DNA of 56,184 nt from Moraxellaceae bacterium (GTDB taxonomy: Bacteria; Pseudomonadota; Gammaproteobacteria; Pseudomonadales; Moraxellaceae). Both the position numbers and the translations under genes were made by a program. The notes beneath the pieces were generated by a model, which saw nothing but the letters and a program-made list of their open reading frames with translations, was not told where the DNA came from and did not search any database. Shown piece by piece: positions 33,877 to 43,700 of this stretch; within the stretch, counting starts at the first letter, position 1, and each line of letters starts with the position of its first letter. The stretch covers positions 1 to 56,184 of the forward strand of contig JAGLBJ010000003.1 in assembly GCA_018260315.1 (NCBI GenBank). Reading direction: 5' to 3'.

Positions 33877-36461
33877 CTCCGCAAACCCGCATTAATCGCC
33901 AGGATTTAAAAATTTATCCGTCCGAACGCTTAACCGATAATGAGGACGGCGGCGGCATGCCACTGGGTCATCCATTGACTGGCAAAGTAAACGAATTATT
34001 TAATCCTATATCCAGTATTGCCCGTGTGAATGGTGCATTTTACGCCCGCCTTGAATATGCCGGTGTATTACGCGCTGACGATGCTCCGCTCATTGGTGCA
34101 TTCATGGCTATTACCAAGCCGCCTAAAGATGATAGCGTCAGTTATCTGTTATTTAAGGCAACGCGTTTTGGCGAAAGCCGCGCTGAGATTTTAAAGCGCA
34201 TTGAGGCATTTAACGTAGGTACCATTGAAAGCCGTATGACCCTGATGTCTACCCAGTCGGCAAACAGTAAAATCGTGCAGGCATACCAGACGGTAGGTGA
34301 ACCTTTACCCGTAGTCGGTGATGTATTTTGTTTGCGCCAGGACAAGACGGGCTATCCCTTTGCTGAACAATACATTCAGGTCACACGTTTAAGCAGTGAA
34401 GAACGGGAATTTGTCGATAAAAACGGCAAGAAATTTAAAAAAACGGTGGTCAAACTTGAAATATCAAGCAAACTGGAAGCCGATTTTATCGGGGTGGATT
34501 ACCCTGAAGAAATCCATGTGAATAATCCTTGTAAAATCAGGGAAACCAATGTAGCCGATGCAGCCCAATATTATGGCGTCAAGCCTTTAGCGGTCGCCAT
34601 TGAAAAAGAAGTCAGTAAAATTCACATTACCGGCTTAATGGAAAAACTGGTACCGACCAATCAGATTTCGACAAAATTACTGGATTTAACTGCTGCCGGT
34701 CAGCGTCAGACGCTATTTGATGGCAGCTGTACCGGGCCTGGCGGTCTGGTGTCTTTAGCAGTCAATAAAAACCATACGGCCGGACAAATCACCAGTTTAT
34801 ATTTTGGCAATGCGGTCACCCCAAACAGCGTTAATCTGGCTAATTCAACAGGTGCCATCACCGATAAAGGGGGCACATTGTATGCCAATGGCACTGCTGT
34901 AGGCAGCATTGACTATGCCCGCGGTCTTGCATACCTGAGTGAACCGACGTTTAGCGGATTCTTAACGACCCTGACATTTCGCCCTGCCGCAGCCGAACTT
35001 AAAGTAGCCGATACCCGGCGCATTAATGTGGATATTAACAATCGTTCGGATAGCTATACGTTTAATATAAATCCGCCGCCTGCCGTAGGTACCCTGATGG
35101 TGTCATATCGCAGTCAGGGACGCTGGTACGATTTAACCGATGACGGGAGCGGTGCGTTACGTGGTGCCAGTGTGCAGCATGGGTCGGGTTCCATCAACTT
35201 TATCACGGGTACTGGCTCAATCAGTACGGGTGAATTGCCTGATGTGGGTTCAGCTATTTTATTAAGCTTTGGTACGCGTGCCAATTATTTTAATCGAGGC
35301 GGTGGCACCACTGTGGCACAAATTCCGCTTAATTTAAATCAAAAAGCGGTGGCAGGTTCCATCACCTTGACCGTAACGGACGATAATGGCCAAACACAAA
35401 CTGCGCAGGCTAATCGGCAAGGCATTATCAGTGGAGCCTTTAATGGACAATATGATGCGCTTAATCAGTGTATTACCCTTAATAAAATAAATGCCAAGGT
35501 ATCAGGGCGGCCCGTAGTCAATGTAAGTTATTACACCTCAAGCCATGCCAGTGACGTAACACGTCTACCCACGGTAAATGGCTCGCAGGTTACGTTTAGC
35601 ATAGAGGGCATGACCAAAGGCGCCTGGCAGTTTACATGGGGTGCACAGGCTGCTAACGGGGTTTTTGCTGGATGGTACACCTATTATGATGACGGTCTGG
35701 GACACTTAATTGACACGCAAAACAATATAGTCGGTGATGTGAATTACACCGCCAAAACCGCAACGTTTAATAGTGCATTGCCATACATTTCTACAGTGCC
35801 TGTCTATACCCCTTCAACGGTTAATGGCGAAACGCGTCAGGTGGTCACAGGTTATAAAACCATAAACGGAGTAACCAGTCTGTTTATGGTAAATGGCGTT
35901 CTGGGGCAATTTAACGTATCAGGTGCAGTGCCCGACGGTGACCTACAAGTGCAAGCGTTTGACCTTGGCGGACTGCAATTAGACTTACTACCCGATTTTA
36001 ATGAAACAGTGATGCCCTCAAGCGTCAATTTTATATTGAACGGGAAACAGTATTTTGATAAACAGGGCCAGATTTTTACCGACCTTGACCCTAAAACCGG
36101 TGCAGCCCAGCTTGCAGGTACCATTCATTATCAAACTGGCCTGGTCAATCTAACAGATGGTCAACTTGGGAGCCTCGGTACCGTAACCCTGGTTTCACTG
36201 GTGACTGGCATTGACAGTAACCCTGTGGACGCCGTGACATTTCGCACACCTCAAAGTCCCATTCGTCCAGGCAGCCTGCAAATACGCGCTACTGCTATGG
36301 ATGGAACCTTAATAATGGCACGTGCTGCCTACAATCGATTTAATACCTGGGCTACCCTGATGGCCGTTTGGGTACTGTGCGCCGTGCAGCCTTCCAGTAC
36401 TGTGACCAAAATTGAAGACGGTTTTAGCCAGTGTTTGTTTGGCGATACAACCGAAGTTTAA
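33873..36461 (+). CDS. Large tail structural protein
   Basis: 862 residues. N-terminal segment (RINRQDLKIYPSERLTDNED) then GGGMPLGHPL and a run of beta domains with Gly-Asn-rich loops, as in large tail-tip proteins of D3112/B3-like transposable siphophages. The last ~45 residues (AYNRFNTWATLMAVWVLCAV ... FSQCLFGDTTEV) look less like the rest; related proteins as I recall them have another domain before a final LFGD-type end, so an internal deletion near 36310-36400 is possible. Stop 36459-36461. Confidence 0.65.
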   Translation: MTPQTRINRQDLKIYPSERLTDNEDGGGMPLGHPLTGKVNELFNPISSIARVNGAFYARLEYAGVLRADDAPLIGAFMAITKPPKDDSVSYLLFKATRFGESRAEILKRIEAFNVGTIESRMTLMSTQSANSKIVQAYQTVGEPLPVVGDVFCLRQDKTGYPFAEQYIQVTRLSSEEREFVDKNGKKFKKTVVKLEISSKLEADFIGVDYPEEIHVNNPCKIRETNVADAAQYYGVKPLAVAIEKEVSKIHITGLMEKLVPTNQISTKLLDLTAAGQRQTLFDGSCTGPGGLVSLAVNKNHTAGQITSLYFGNAVTPNSVNLANSTGAITDKGGTLYANGTAVGSIDYARGLAYLSEPTFSGFLTTLTFRPAAAELKVADTRRINVDINNRSDSYTFNINPPPAVGTLMVSYRSQGRWYDLTDDGSGALRGASVQHGSGSINFITGTGSISTGELPDVGSAILLSFGTRANYFNRGGGTTVAQIPLNLNQKAVAGSITLTVTDDNGQTQTAQANRQGIISGAFNGQYDALNQCITLNKINAKVSGRPVVNVSYYTSSHASDVTRLPTVNGSQVTFSIEGMTKGAWQFTWGAQAANGVFAGWYTYYDDGLGHLIDTQNNIVGDVNYTAKTATFNSALPYISTVPVYTPSTVNGETRQVVTGYKTINGVTSLFMVNGVLGQFNVSGAVPDGDLQVQAFDLGGLQLDLLPDFNETVMPSSVNFILNGKQYFDKQGQIFTDLDPKTGAAQLAGTIHYQTGLVNLTDGQLGSLGTVTLVSLVTGIDSNPVDAVTFRTPQSPIRPGSLQIRATAMDGTLIMARAAYNRFNTWATLMAVWVLCAVQPSSTVTKIEDGFSQCLFGDTTEV

Positions 36462-36483
36462 CGAAATGGTTTAGGTGATTGAA

Positions 36484-37354
36484 TGATTGTTTTATCGAGC
36501 AAAAAATATCCCGTTTCCGTTTATCGCTGGGATGATGCAAATGCACCTACACTAAGCGCAACGGCAGGCAGCATCCCACTATTATCAAGGCGTGCTTGGT
36601 GACTGGCTATGGCTCGAAGAAAAGCGCCGGTTGGAGTATGCCGTACGAAGATAACGTTAAAGGCATTAAAGTTTTTAAACAACCACTGGACGGATTTTAC
36701 GTTCGCTTGTCGGACGATACGGGTAAAGAGCTGTCGCCTCAGGTTTATCTCAATATGACTGATGCAGAAACCGGCGATTTAAAACTAAAGTGCGATACGA
36801 CGTTTAAATATGCCACTGGTACGTTAACCGGCAAATGGGTGTTGCTTGCGACCCAAAAAGGCTTTTGGTTTTTTGAAGAAATGGCCAATCAAAACGGCAT
36901 TGCGACCAATAAATCGGGATGTTATCTTTATTGCGGCAGTACGTCGACCAATACGGTCAATGCCGCTGGCTGTTATTTGACCCATACTGGTGGCACATGG
37001 GGAACGAGTGATGACGATCGGGCTTCGTTGTTGCAACTAGCGACTAATCTTATTGACAATGGAAACACTCGCGGTAAATTTTTAAATCTTTATGACGGTA
37101 TGGTCAGTGCCGTCTTTCCTCAATCTATATTTAACGGCTGTACAAAAAATTCTGAAAATACGGTGTGCTCGCCTGTTTTGGTTTTTGCAGGGCAGGAAAT
37201 ATGGGCTTTGCCTGTATTGGCGCCCTCCAATAATGTGCGGGTTAATTACGAGATAATTGAAGCAGGCGGTCGAACTTTTATAAACCATGCGACCGGTTCA
37301 TATCAGGCTGAAAGCAACCTTTATGTGCCGACGGATTATTGGGAACTGGGATGA
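36484..37354 (+). pseudogene. Tail protein gene disrupted by a one-base frameshift
   Basis: ATG 36484 gives MIVLSSKKYPVSVYRWDDAN, then LSATAGSIP, and runs out of frame to TGA at 36600. The continuation TIIKACLVTGYGSKKSAGW and on to the stop at 37354 is one frame over. One base is missing at about 36574-36578 (ATCCCACTATT). Restored, it is ~289 residues and follows the large tail gene as usual in this group. The downstream frame alone is 252 codons but lacks a proper start and ribosome site. Confidence 0.8.
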
Positions 37355-37671
37355 TTTTACCGTTATATTTTTTTGCTACAAATAATACAGCTTATATTGC
37401 TGGTTCAGGTGATGGCATTGTCACTGTAAATGGTCAACCAGCATCTCGAAAAATCTGGTTGTTGGATGTCGATACACTACAAGTTCTAAACACGGTACAG
37501 TCTCTTTCCTCTGGTCACTATATGTTTTTTTGTCTTAACCCTGCCAAGCAATACTTAGTGATGTGTCGCGATTATAAAAAAGAATTTGAACCTGTAGTCT
37601 GGGATTATGTCACCCCTGCCACCGACTTAAGCATAGCCGAACAGCAGGCGTTATGGGATAGCTGGTTGTAA
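37351..37671 (+). CDS. Small tail-associated protein
   Basis: 106 residues, ATG 37351 overlapping the previous stop (ATGA). GSGDGIVTVNGQPASRKIWL then LDVDTLQVLNTVQSLSSGHY resembles a small immunoglobulin-like/carboxypeptidase-regulatory-type beta domain found on tail tips (plug-in 'surface display' fold). Overlaps the next gene by one base. Confidence 0.6.
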   Translation: MILPLYFFATNNTAYIAGSGDGIVTVNGQPASRKIWLLDVDTLQVLNTVQSLSSGHYMFFCLNPAKQYLVMCRDYKKEFEPVVWDYVTPATDLSIAEQQALWDSWL

Positions 37672-39622
37672 TGACAGATAGCGGTAAGCTACCTTTTGCG
37701 TTACGTGAGGTGTTAAGCGCACAGCCACTACCCAATAGGCTGGCGTTTAATATGGCACGCAAATTGGGCGAGCTGCCTGTATTTGAACCGTTTTATACGG
37801 GGAAAAGTCTACCCTTACCTTTAAGCGTACCCCTCCATAAGCAGCCGCCTGCCAACCAACTATCCCTGTGTTTAAGCCGTAAGCTGGGTAAATTGGGCAG
37901 CGCAGCAATGCCGATAAATCCCACGGTACCTATACCCAAACGTCTTATGGCCGGGGCTGCCAATGATTATCAGTTTAATCTACAGCCTGCTTTGGCCCTA
38001 AATCACTGTGGCAATGCAAACCTTCAGGCTCGTGCTATTTTTGGTGAAACAAGCGCACCGCACCAGGCGGTATTTAATATCTACAATAACTATTTTATGG
38101 CCATAGCGCGTTTTATCCCTGTCAATAAATGCCATGCCACACGTTATAGCACGGTTTTTTTATTGGCTAATAATTACGACATGTGCCTGCGTGGCCTATA
38201 TTTGCTGGGCAGTTCAACACGGGTAAAAATCAGTGATACGGTGGGCCTTGCGGTATGTAGCCTTGCGCGTTTCTCCAATATTCAACGATTTAATACTGAA
38301 AACCTTGAGCCCGTGCAGCTGGTCGTAAATTATGGCGCGTGCTTAAATCCCAAACAATTTAGCGTTTTTACCGAAAACGAACAAACGTCAAACATTCAAA
38401 AAGCTGTACCTGTACCGTGTCGGTTTTACCCTATCCCCGAAGCGCCATTGCCGCCGCTGGTTAATGTCTGTCGTATTCGTCCCCCATCAAGCCGATTACC
38501 TATCAGCTTAACGCGCCAACGCCATAGATTGCCGTCCAGTGCGTTGCCATTGCCTTTGGCCTGCTGGCATGATCAAACGCCTAAATTTATTCCAAATCTG
38601 CGGAGCTACATTGTGCATAATCAAATCAGCGCAACCCTTGGCGGGGTATCTGTCGACCTGACTGGTTTCGATATTAAAAGTGATATGGCAGGCTTCTGCT
38701 GGCAGGGTAAAATCGATTTGACGCCGAGCCAATACAATAAAATCAAACATAAACTGGCTGTGCCGCGCGGTGAGGAACCTTTAATTATTGTCGATTTAAA
38801 TGGTTTTAAGTTTGCCTTTTTAGCCGAGGACTTAACGCGTTCCCGTCAGTTTAATCAGCACAGCTACAGCATTGGAGGGCGCTCAATAACGGCACAACTG
38901 GGAGCAGATTATGCCCATGCGCAAGGCCTGAGTGGTAGCGGCATGATAAATCTGGATAGTTATGCAAGCCAGATTGTGCAGCAACAATTGGCAGATTTAC
39001 CCGTAACTATTGACCGCCTTGACGTAGCCGACTGGCTCATTCCTGCCAATGCCTATAGCCTGACCAATAAAACCCCCATTGCTGTCATTGCCGATATTGC
39101 CAGGGCCTGTGGTGGTTTTGTGGTATCTGACCCCTTACTTGCGACATTATCCATTAAACCGCGCTGGAAAAAACCTGCCTGGGAAGTGGCGGCTGCAAGC
39201 CCTAATGTTGTAGTGCCCATGGATGTGGCACGCATTATATCTGACCGTACCGACGTAAAACCTAGATATAACACCGTGATGCTGGTCGGCATAGCTGCAA
39301 ACGAAATTTATCGAAATCGACAAGGGCGGGATTTAATTGCACCAATTGAAAATAACAGTCTGTATACTGACCGCGATTGCGTGGTACCACGCGGTATTGA
39401 AGTACTGTCAAACAGTGGCACGCATGGTCTATATACCGTCAAAATGCGTTGGGCCAGCAATACAATGTACCCCTAGCCGAGCTTGGGCAAATCTGGCAAT
39501 TTAACGACCCTGACGGTGCATGGAAAGGCATTATCACCAGTGTAAGTGTAACTATCGAATGGGATAATGATGCACCAGGATTCTGGCAGACACTGGCGGT
39601 TGATCGTTATCTTGATATTTAA
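37671..39622 (+). pseudogene. Tail-tip (hub-like) protein gene with C-terminal frameshift
   Basis: ATG 37671 opens 601 codons to KMRWASNTMYP and TAG at 39476. The last ~50 residues of the family are found one frame over: QYNVPLAELGQIWQFNDPDG ... VDRYLDI, stop 39622. The sequence GCCAGCAATACAATG would read A-Q-Q-Y-N-V with one more C, so a base was lost near 39450. The C-terminal 270 residues (LGGVSVDLTGFDIKSDMAGF, DVADWLIPANAYSLTNKTPI, AVIADIARACGGFVV) look like a hub/Mu gpP-type domain. The truncated product might keep part of its fold. Confidence 0.75.
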
Positions 39623-39683
39623 AATGAGGCTATAAAAGAGGCTATAAAAACAGCTTTAAATCGGATTTAAAAAGGGGCAAATC

Positions 39684-39911
39684 ATGAATTTTTTAAACCA
39701 GTTCAGTCAGTTATTTAACCAAACTGAACAGGCTATGGCCAAAATTGTAGGGTTACGTCCCGATGGTCGCCTGATTGCCACCACACCAACAGGGGCCACC
39801 GTACTTTTAACAGGAACTGCTACCCTCGGCAAATCTGTTTACTATGACCGTATAAGCAGCCGTGTACTGGGAGAGGCACCTGACGTGGCGTTTTTAGCGT
39901 TTGGGGTTTAG
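39684..39911 (+). CDS. Small phage tail protein
   Basis: 75 residues: N-terminal helix (FLNQFSQLFNQTEQAMAKIV), then a beta part (GRLIATTPTGATVLLTG). AAAGGGG upstream of ATG 39684. Follows the hub-like gene in this phage group; specific function unknown. Confidence 0.6.
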   Translation: MNFLNQFSQLFNQTEQAMAKIVGLRPDGRLIATTPTGATVLLTGTATLGKSVYYDRISSRVLGEAPDVAFLAFGV

Positions 39912-39931
39912 CCCTCAAATGATGATTCACC

Positions 39932-39960
39932 CTATGTGTTTTAGCCGCTTAGAGTATAAT
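39932..39960 (+). promoter_or_regulatory. Promoter of the zinc-ribbon cargo gene
   Basis: Consensus TATAAT at 39955-39960 (in TATAATATAATAAATT), 28 bp before the ATG; the -35 (about 39932) is weak. Low-GC island within the tail gene region. Confidence 0.6.
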
Positions 39961-39988
39961 ATAATAAATTTCTAACCTGAGAATAAAA

Positions 39989-40642
39989 ATGGCTAAAGGT
40001 ATAGCTTGTCCAAAATGTAGAACATTGATTGAGGGAGACTTTTCAATAGGTGAAACACTAAAATGTTCAAGCTGTCACCTATCTTTTGACGTGGGATATA
40101 ATGATTTTCAGCGTTATCAGGTGGTTAAGCAAGAACAGCAACGGGAACTCCTGAAACAACAGCAAAAAAAAGAGCAGGAAAAAGTAAACCAGCAGCAATA
40201 TGAAATAAATCTACAAAATGAAAGTAAGGTAAAAAAGATTACGCGCAAAATATTATATGTAATCGGCGCACTGATATTAGTATCTTTTGGCTTCAAAGCC
40301 TGCTTTTGGCCTACTGATGGTTCCGCCCCTAGCTCTCAAAGTACCTCTGCACCGGAAAGAAATGCTGATGGTACAAGAGAAGGTACCCAAGATGATGCAA
40401 AATATTTTAGTAGTTGGGACGGTTCAAATTCGGAATTAGTTAGTTATGTTAAACAGGGCATGAAAGACCCCAGTTCATTTGAACATGTTGAAACACGCTT
40501 TAGTGACAAGGGCGACCACTATAGAATATTGATGACTTTTCGGGGCAAAAACTCTTTTAATGCAGTGGTCACGCAGCAGGTTACCGCTAGTTTAGTTAAA
40601 GCCAGCCGAACATTGAGCGATGTCCATGAGGTTAATAAATAA
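39989..40642 (+). CDS. Zinc-ribbon, coiled-coil, single-TM protein (phage cargo)
   Basis: 217 residues. N-terminal zinc ribbon (C7, C10, C26, C29), Gln/Lys-rich coiled coil (45-82), one TM helix (87-105), Ser-rich linker, then a periplasmic domain: LVSYVKQGMKDPSSFEHVET, then HYRILMTFRGKNSFNAVVTQ, of a type seen in various phage and chromosomal membrane proteins. With its own promoter and terminator it is a classic moron. Its topology (cytoplasmic finger, periplasmic domain) would suit superinfection exclusion or membrane sensing; that is inference. Confidence 0.65.
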   Translation: MAKGIACPKCRTLIEGDFSIGETLKCSSCHLSFDVGYNDFQRYQVVKQEQQRELLKQQQKKEQEKVNQQQYEINLQNESKVKKITRKILYVIGALILVSFGFKACFWPTDGSAPSSQSTSAPERNADGTREGTQDDAKYFSSWDGSNSELVSYVKQGMKDPSSFEHVETRFSDKGDHYRILMTFRGKNSFNAVVTQQVTASLVKASRTLSDVHEVNK

Positions 40643-40644
40643 AC

Positions 40645-40664
40645 ACTGAACACCTTCCGCTCAC
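40645..40664 (+). repeat. Cargo-boundary repeat, copy 3
   Basis: ACTGAACACCTTCCGCTCAC, two bases after the stop of the zinc-ribbon gene; differs from the copy at 33206 in two positions. Confidence 0.5.
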
Positions 40665-40690
40665 CCGTACCGCATAAAAGCCACATACTG

Positions 40691-40717
40691 ACCTTATTTT
40701 TAAAATAAGGTTTTTTT
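40691..40717 (+). terminator. Terminator hairpin directly before the tape-measure ATG
   Basis: ACCTTATTTT/AAAATAAGGT, a perfect 10-bp stem, and seven T ending one base before ATG 40718. It ends the cargo transcript; the only AAGG usable as ribosome site for the next gene lies inside the stem. Confidence 0.85.
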
Positions 40718-43700
40718 ATGTCCAGTAATAATCTACAGGCTTCATTACTCATTAAAGCAGGTGTTGAGGGCCTGCAAAGCATTGATGCGCTGGCCAAGAG
40801 TATAGAGGCCGCAGGTCTTGATGTTAGTGGGTTAACGGGTGAGTCGGCTAAACTGGCCAAACAATTTGCCGAAATCGAACAAAAACAAGGCTTGATTAAC
40901 CAGTTTCGCGAACTCAAAAAAGCCACGAACGATGCGACCAGTGAATGGCAACATGCCCAGAACACCACTAAAACACTGGCGCAAAGCTGGGGTGACGCAG
41001 AACAAAAGGTCGCAAGTTTACAGCAGGCCATTACCTCACAAGGCAGTGCAACCAAAGAACAGGCTGCCGACCTTAAAGCTGCCGAAAAAGAAGTCAAGGC
41101 ACTGGCGGCTGCACACGCCGAGTCAGTAGCTAAGACTTCACAGCTTAAAGGACCGTATGAGGAATTTAATGCCAGGCTTGGGTCTACACGCACGGCTATG
41201 CACGATGTCGGTCTTGCCACGACAGGGTTAAATGCCCAACAAAAGGCACTGCAACAGGAAAGCGCGGCTGCCACAAAATCCATGAACGACCTGACCGCAG
41301 AAGCCCATAAACTGCAACAGATAGCACAGGCCAAAATCAAGTTGGGGATAGATACCGATGACAAGGCACGCGCGCAAATTGCCGAAGTCACGGCAGCTTA
41401 TGAGGAACTTAAAAAAAGCGGCACATTGTCTTCAAAAGAACTGGCGCAGGCTAGTCAGGCACATAAAGAACGTGTTGATGAGCTAGAACAATCCCTTAAA
41501 GCGACAGGGCCAACACTTGAAACCTTAACGGCTGAATTTGGCAAGGTAACAGCGGCAGCAGGCGGGTTAGCTTATGTCGCCAAGGCAGCCATGGAATTTG
41601 AAACGGCCATGGCTGGCGTTAAAAAAATGGTCGATGGCACCCCTGAACAAATTGAAGAGTTATCCAAAAAAATTCAGCAAATGTCAGTAAACCTAGGCAT
41701 GACGTCCGGAGCCGTTGCCGAAATAGCAGCCGCAGGTGGGGGCCTTGGTGTTCCTATTGAAAAGATAGCGCTGTTTACCGAAATGGCCGGTAAAATGGCT
41801 ACCGCCTTTGATATGACGGCAGAAAAAGCGGGTGATTCGGCGGCTAAACTGGCCAACGTGTTTGGTATTCCTGTATTGCAGGTAGGTGCACTGGGCGACG
41901 CCATTAACGTTTTGGGCAATACCACTGCGGCCAAAGAGCATGAAATTGTTGATGCCATATTGCGCATTGGGGGCAATGCCAGGCAATTTGGACTGGCTGG
42001 TGAACAGGCTGCGGCCCTTGCAGCAGCCATGATTTCATTAGGTAAAACGCCGGAGGTAGCAGCCACGGCAATTAATGCCCTGCTCACCAAATTGCAAACC
42101 GCCAATGTTCAAAGTGACGATTTTCAAAACACGCTTAAAGGGATTGGACTTAATGCCGACCAGATGGCCAAGGACATTGCAGCTAATCCCCAGCAGGCTT
42201 TAAACAATTTTTTAAAAACGCTTGAAGGAATGGATAAACAGCAGCGTTCAGTTGCGACGTTTAAACTGTTTGGCCAGGATTATGTGGATGACGTGAATGC
42301 ACTGGTAGGCAGCCTGGGCAGTTACGACAAGGCCCTTGAATCTGTTAAGGATAAAACCAAAACCGCTGGCGCCATGCAAAAGGAATTTGATGCCAAGATG
42401 AGCACGTCTGCCCAGTCGATTGAGCAGGTCAAAAGCTCGGTTGCGGTAATGGCACAAAATGTGGGTACCCTGTTGTTACCCGCTTTGAGTATGACTGCAA
42501 AGGTGGTAGGCGGTTTGACACAAGGGCTAACGCATTTTGCCGATGCCCATCCGCATTTAACGCAAATTGCCGTACTGGTGGCCAGTGCACAGGTTGCAAT
42601 GGTGGCGTTTAGCAGTGCCATGACGCTGGCTGGTGCAGTGGGCATAAAGACAAGTGCAGGTATTGTCAGTGGTTTTACCGCTGGTGCGGGTTCGGTAAAC
42701 CTGGTGACAGTGGGTATGGAACATCTTTTGCTGGCCACGCTTCCTGTCGCTCAGGCAACTGTGGCAGCGGCGGCAGGACTTTCCAAGATGAGTTTACAAG
42801 GCCTGTCAGTCGATAACGCAGCCAGCAGTGCAGTAAGCGGACTTAAAGGCATGGCAAGCCACATGATGACGCTTAATGGCCTGTTTATGGCAGCAGCTGG
42901 CTGGACAATTGGTACGGGTATTGGAGAAAGTTTATATAAAAGCAGCTCAGCAGTGCGCGCTTTTGGTGATGAATTGGCACGAGTGGGGGCATTTTATACT
43001 TCATTATTGACTACCGGAAGCCTAAAGGAATATAACGCAAACTTTGAAACGTCTGCTGAGGCAGTGATTAAAGCGGCTGAAGCCGAGAAAAAACATGCAA
43101 ATTCCATTGAAGGCAAAGCACAGGCGATGGTAAAGGCTGACCAGGCCGCCAAACAGCAACAACTTAATTATAAAGAGTTGGACGAAAGCACTAAAAAGAT
43201 GATTGAAACCATCAGCAGCTTAACGGCCCAACAGATTGCGCTTAAAGATAGTGGAAAGGAAAATTCGGCTGAATATAAGGCATTAGGTACTGAACTGGCG
43301 GCTAGTAAGGAAAAGTTGCTAACCCTTAATGCTGCCCAAGACAAGACAGTATTATCGGCTGAGGAGCAAACGGCCGCAAATAAGAAGATGGCAAATAGTT
43401 ACACGCTGACCAAAAATAGTCTTGAGATGCTGGTTCAGCAACAGGCCAAACTTGAAACTGAGGGGAAAAAAGGAACGACGGAATTTAACAACCTGGGCAC
43501 ACAAATTGATCAAACCAAAAACAAGCTGGCATTACTTAAAGCTGAAGTGGAAAAACGCGGCATTGGTGAGCTTATTAAAACCAGTCTGGATAAGGCGTCT
43601 GAGGCCTTTGAGGCGCTAAACCTTGACCAGGATGAATTTGCAAGCGGCATCAGCACCAAAACACAGGCAGCCCTAACGGCGTTTGTGACTGTAGCGCATC

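Noticed and set aside
40519-41391. 290-codon minus-strand frame across the zinc-ribbon gene end and tape measure start
   Set aside because: It crosses two plus-strand genes and a terminator, is Ala/Ser/Cys-rich as expected from a reverse reading of coiled-coil codons, and has no ribosome site.
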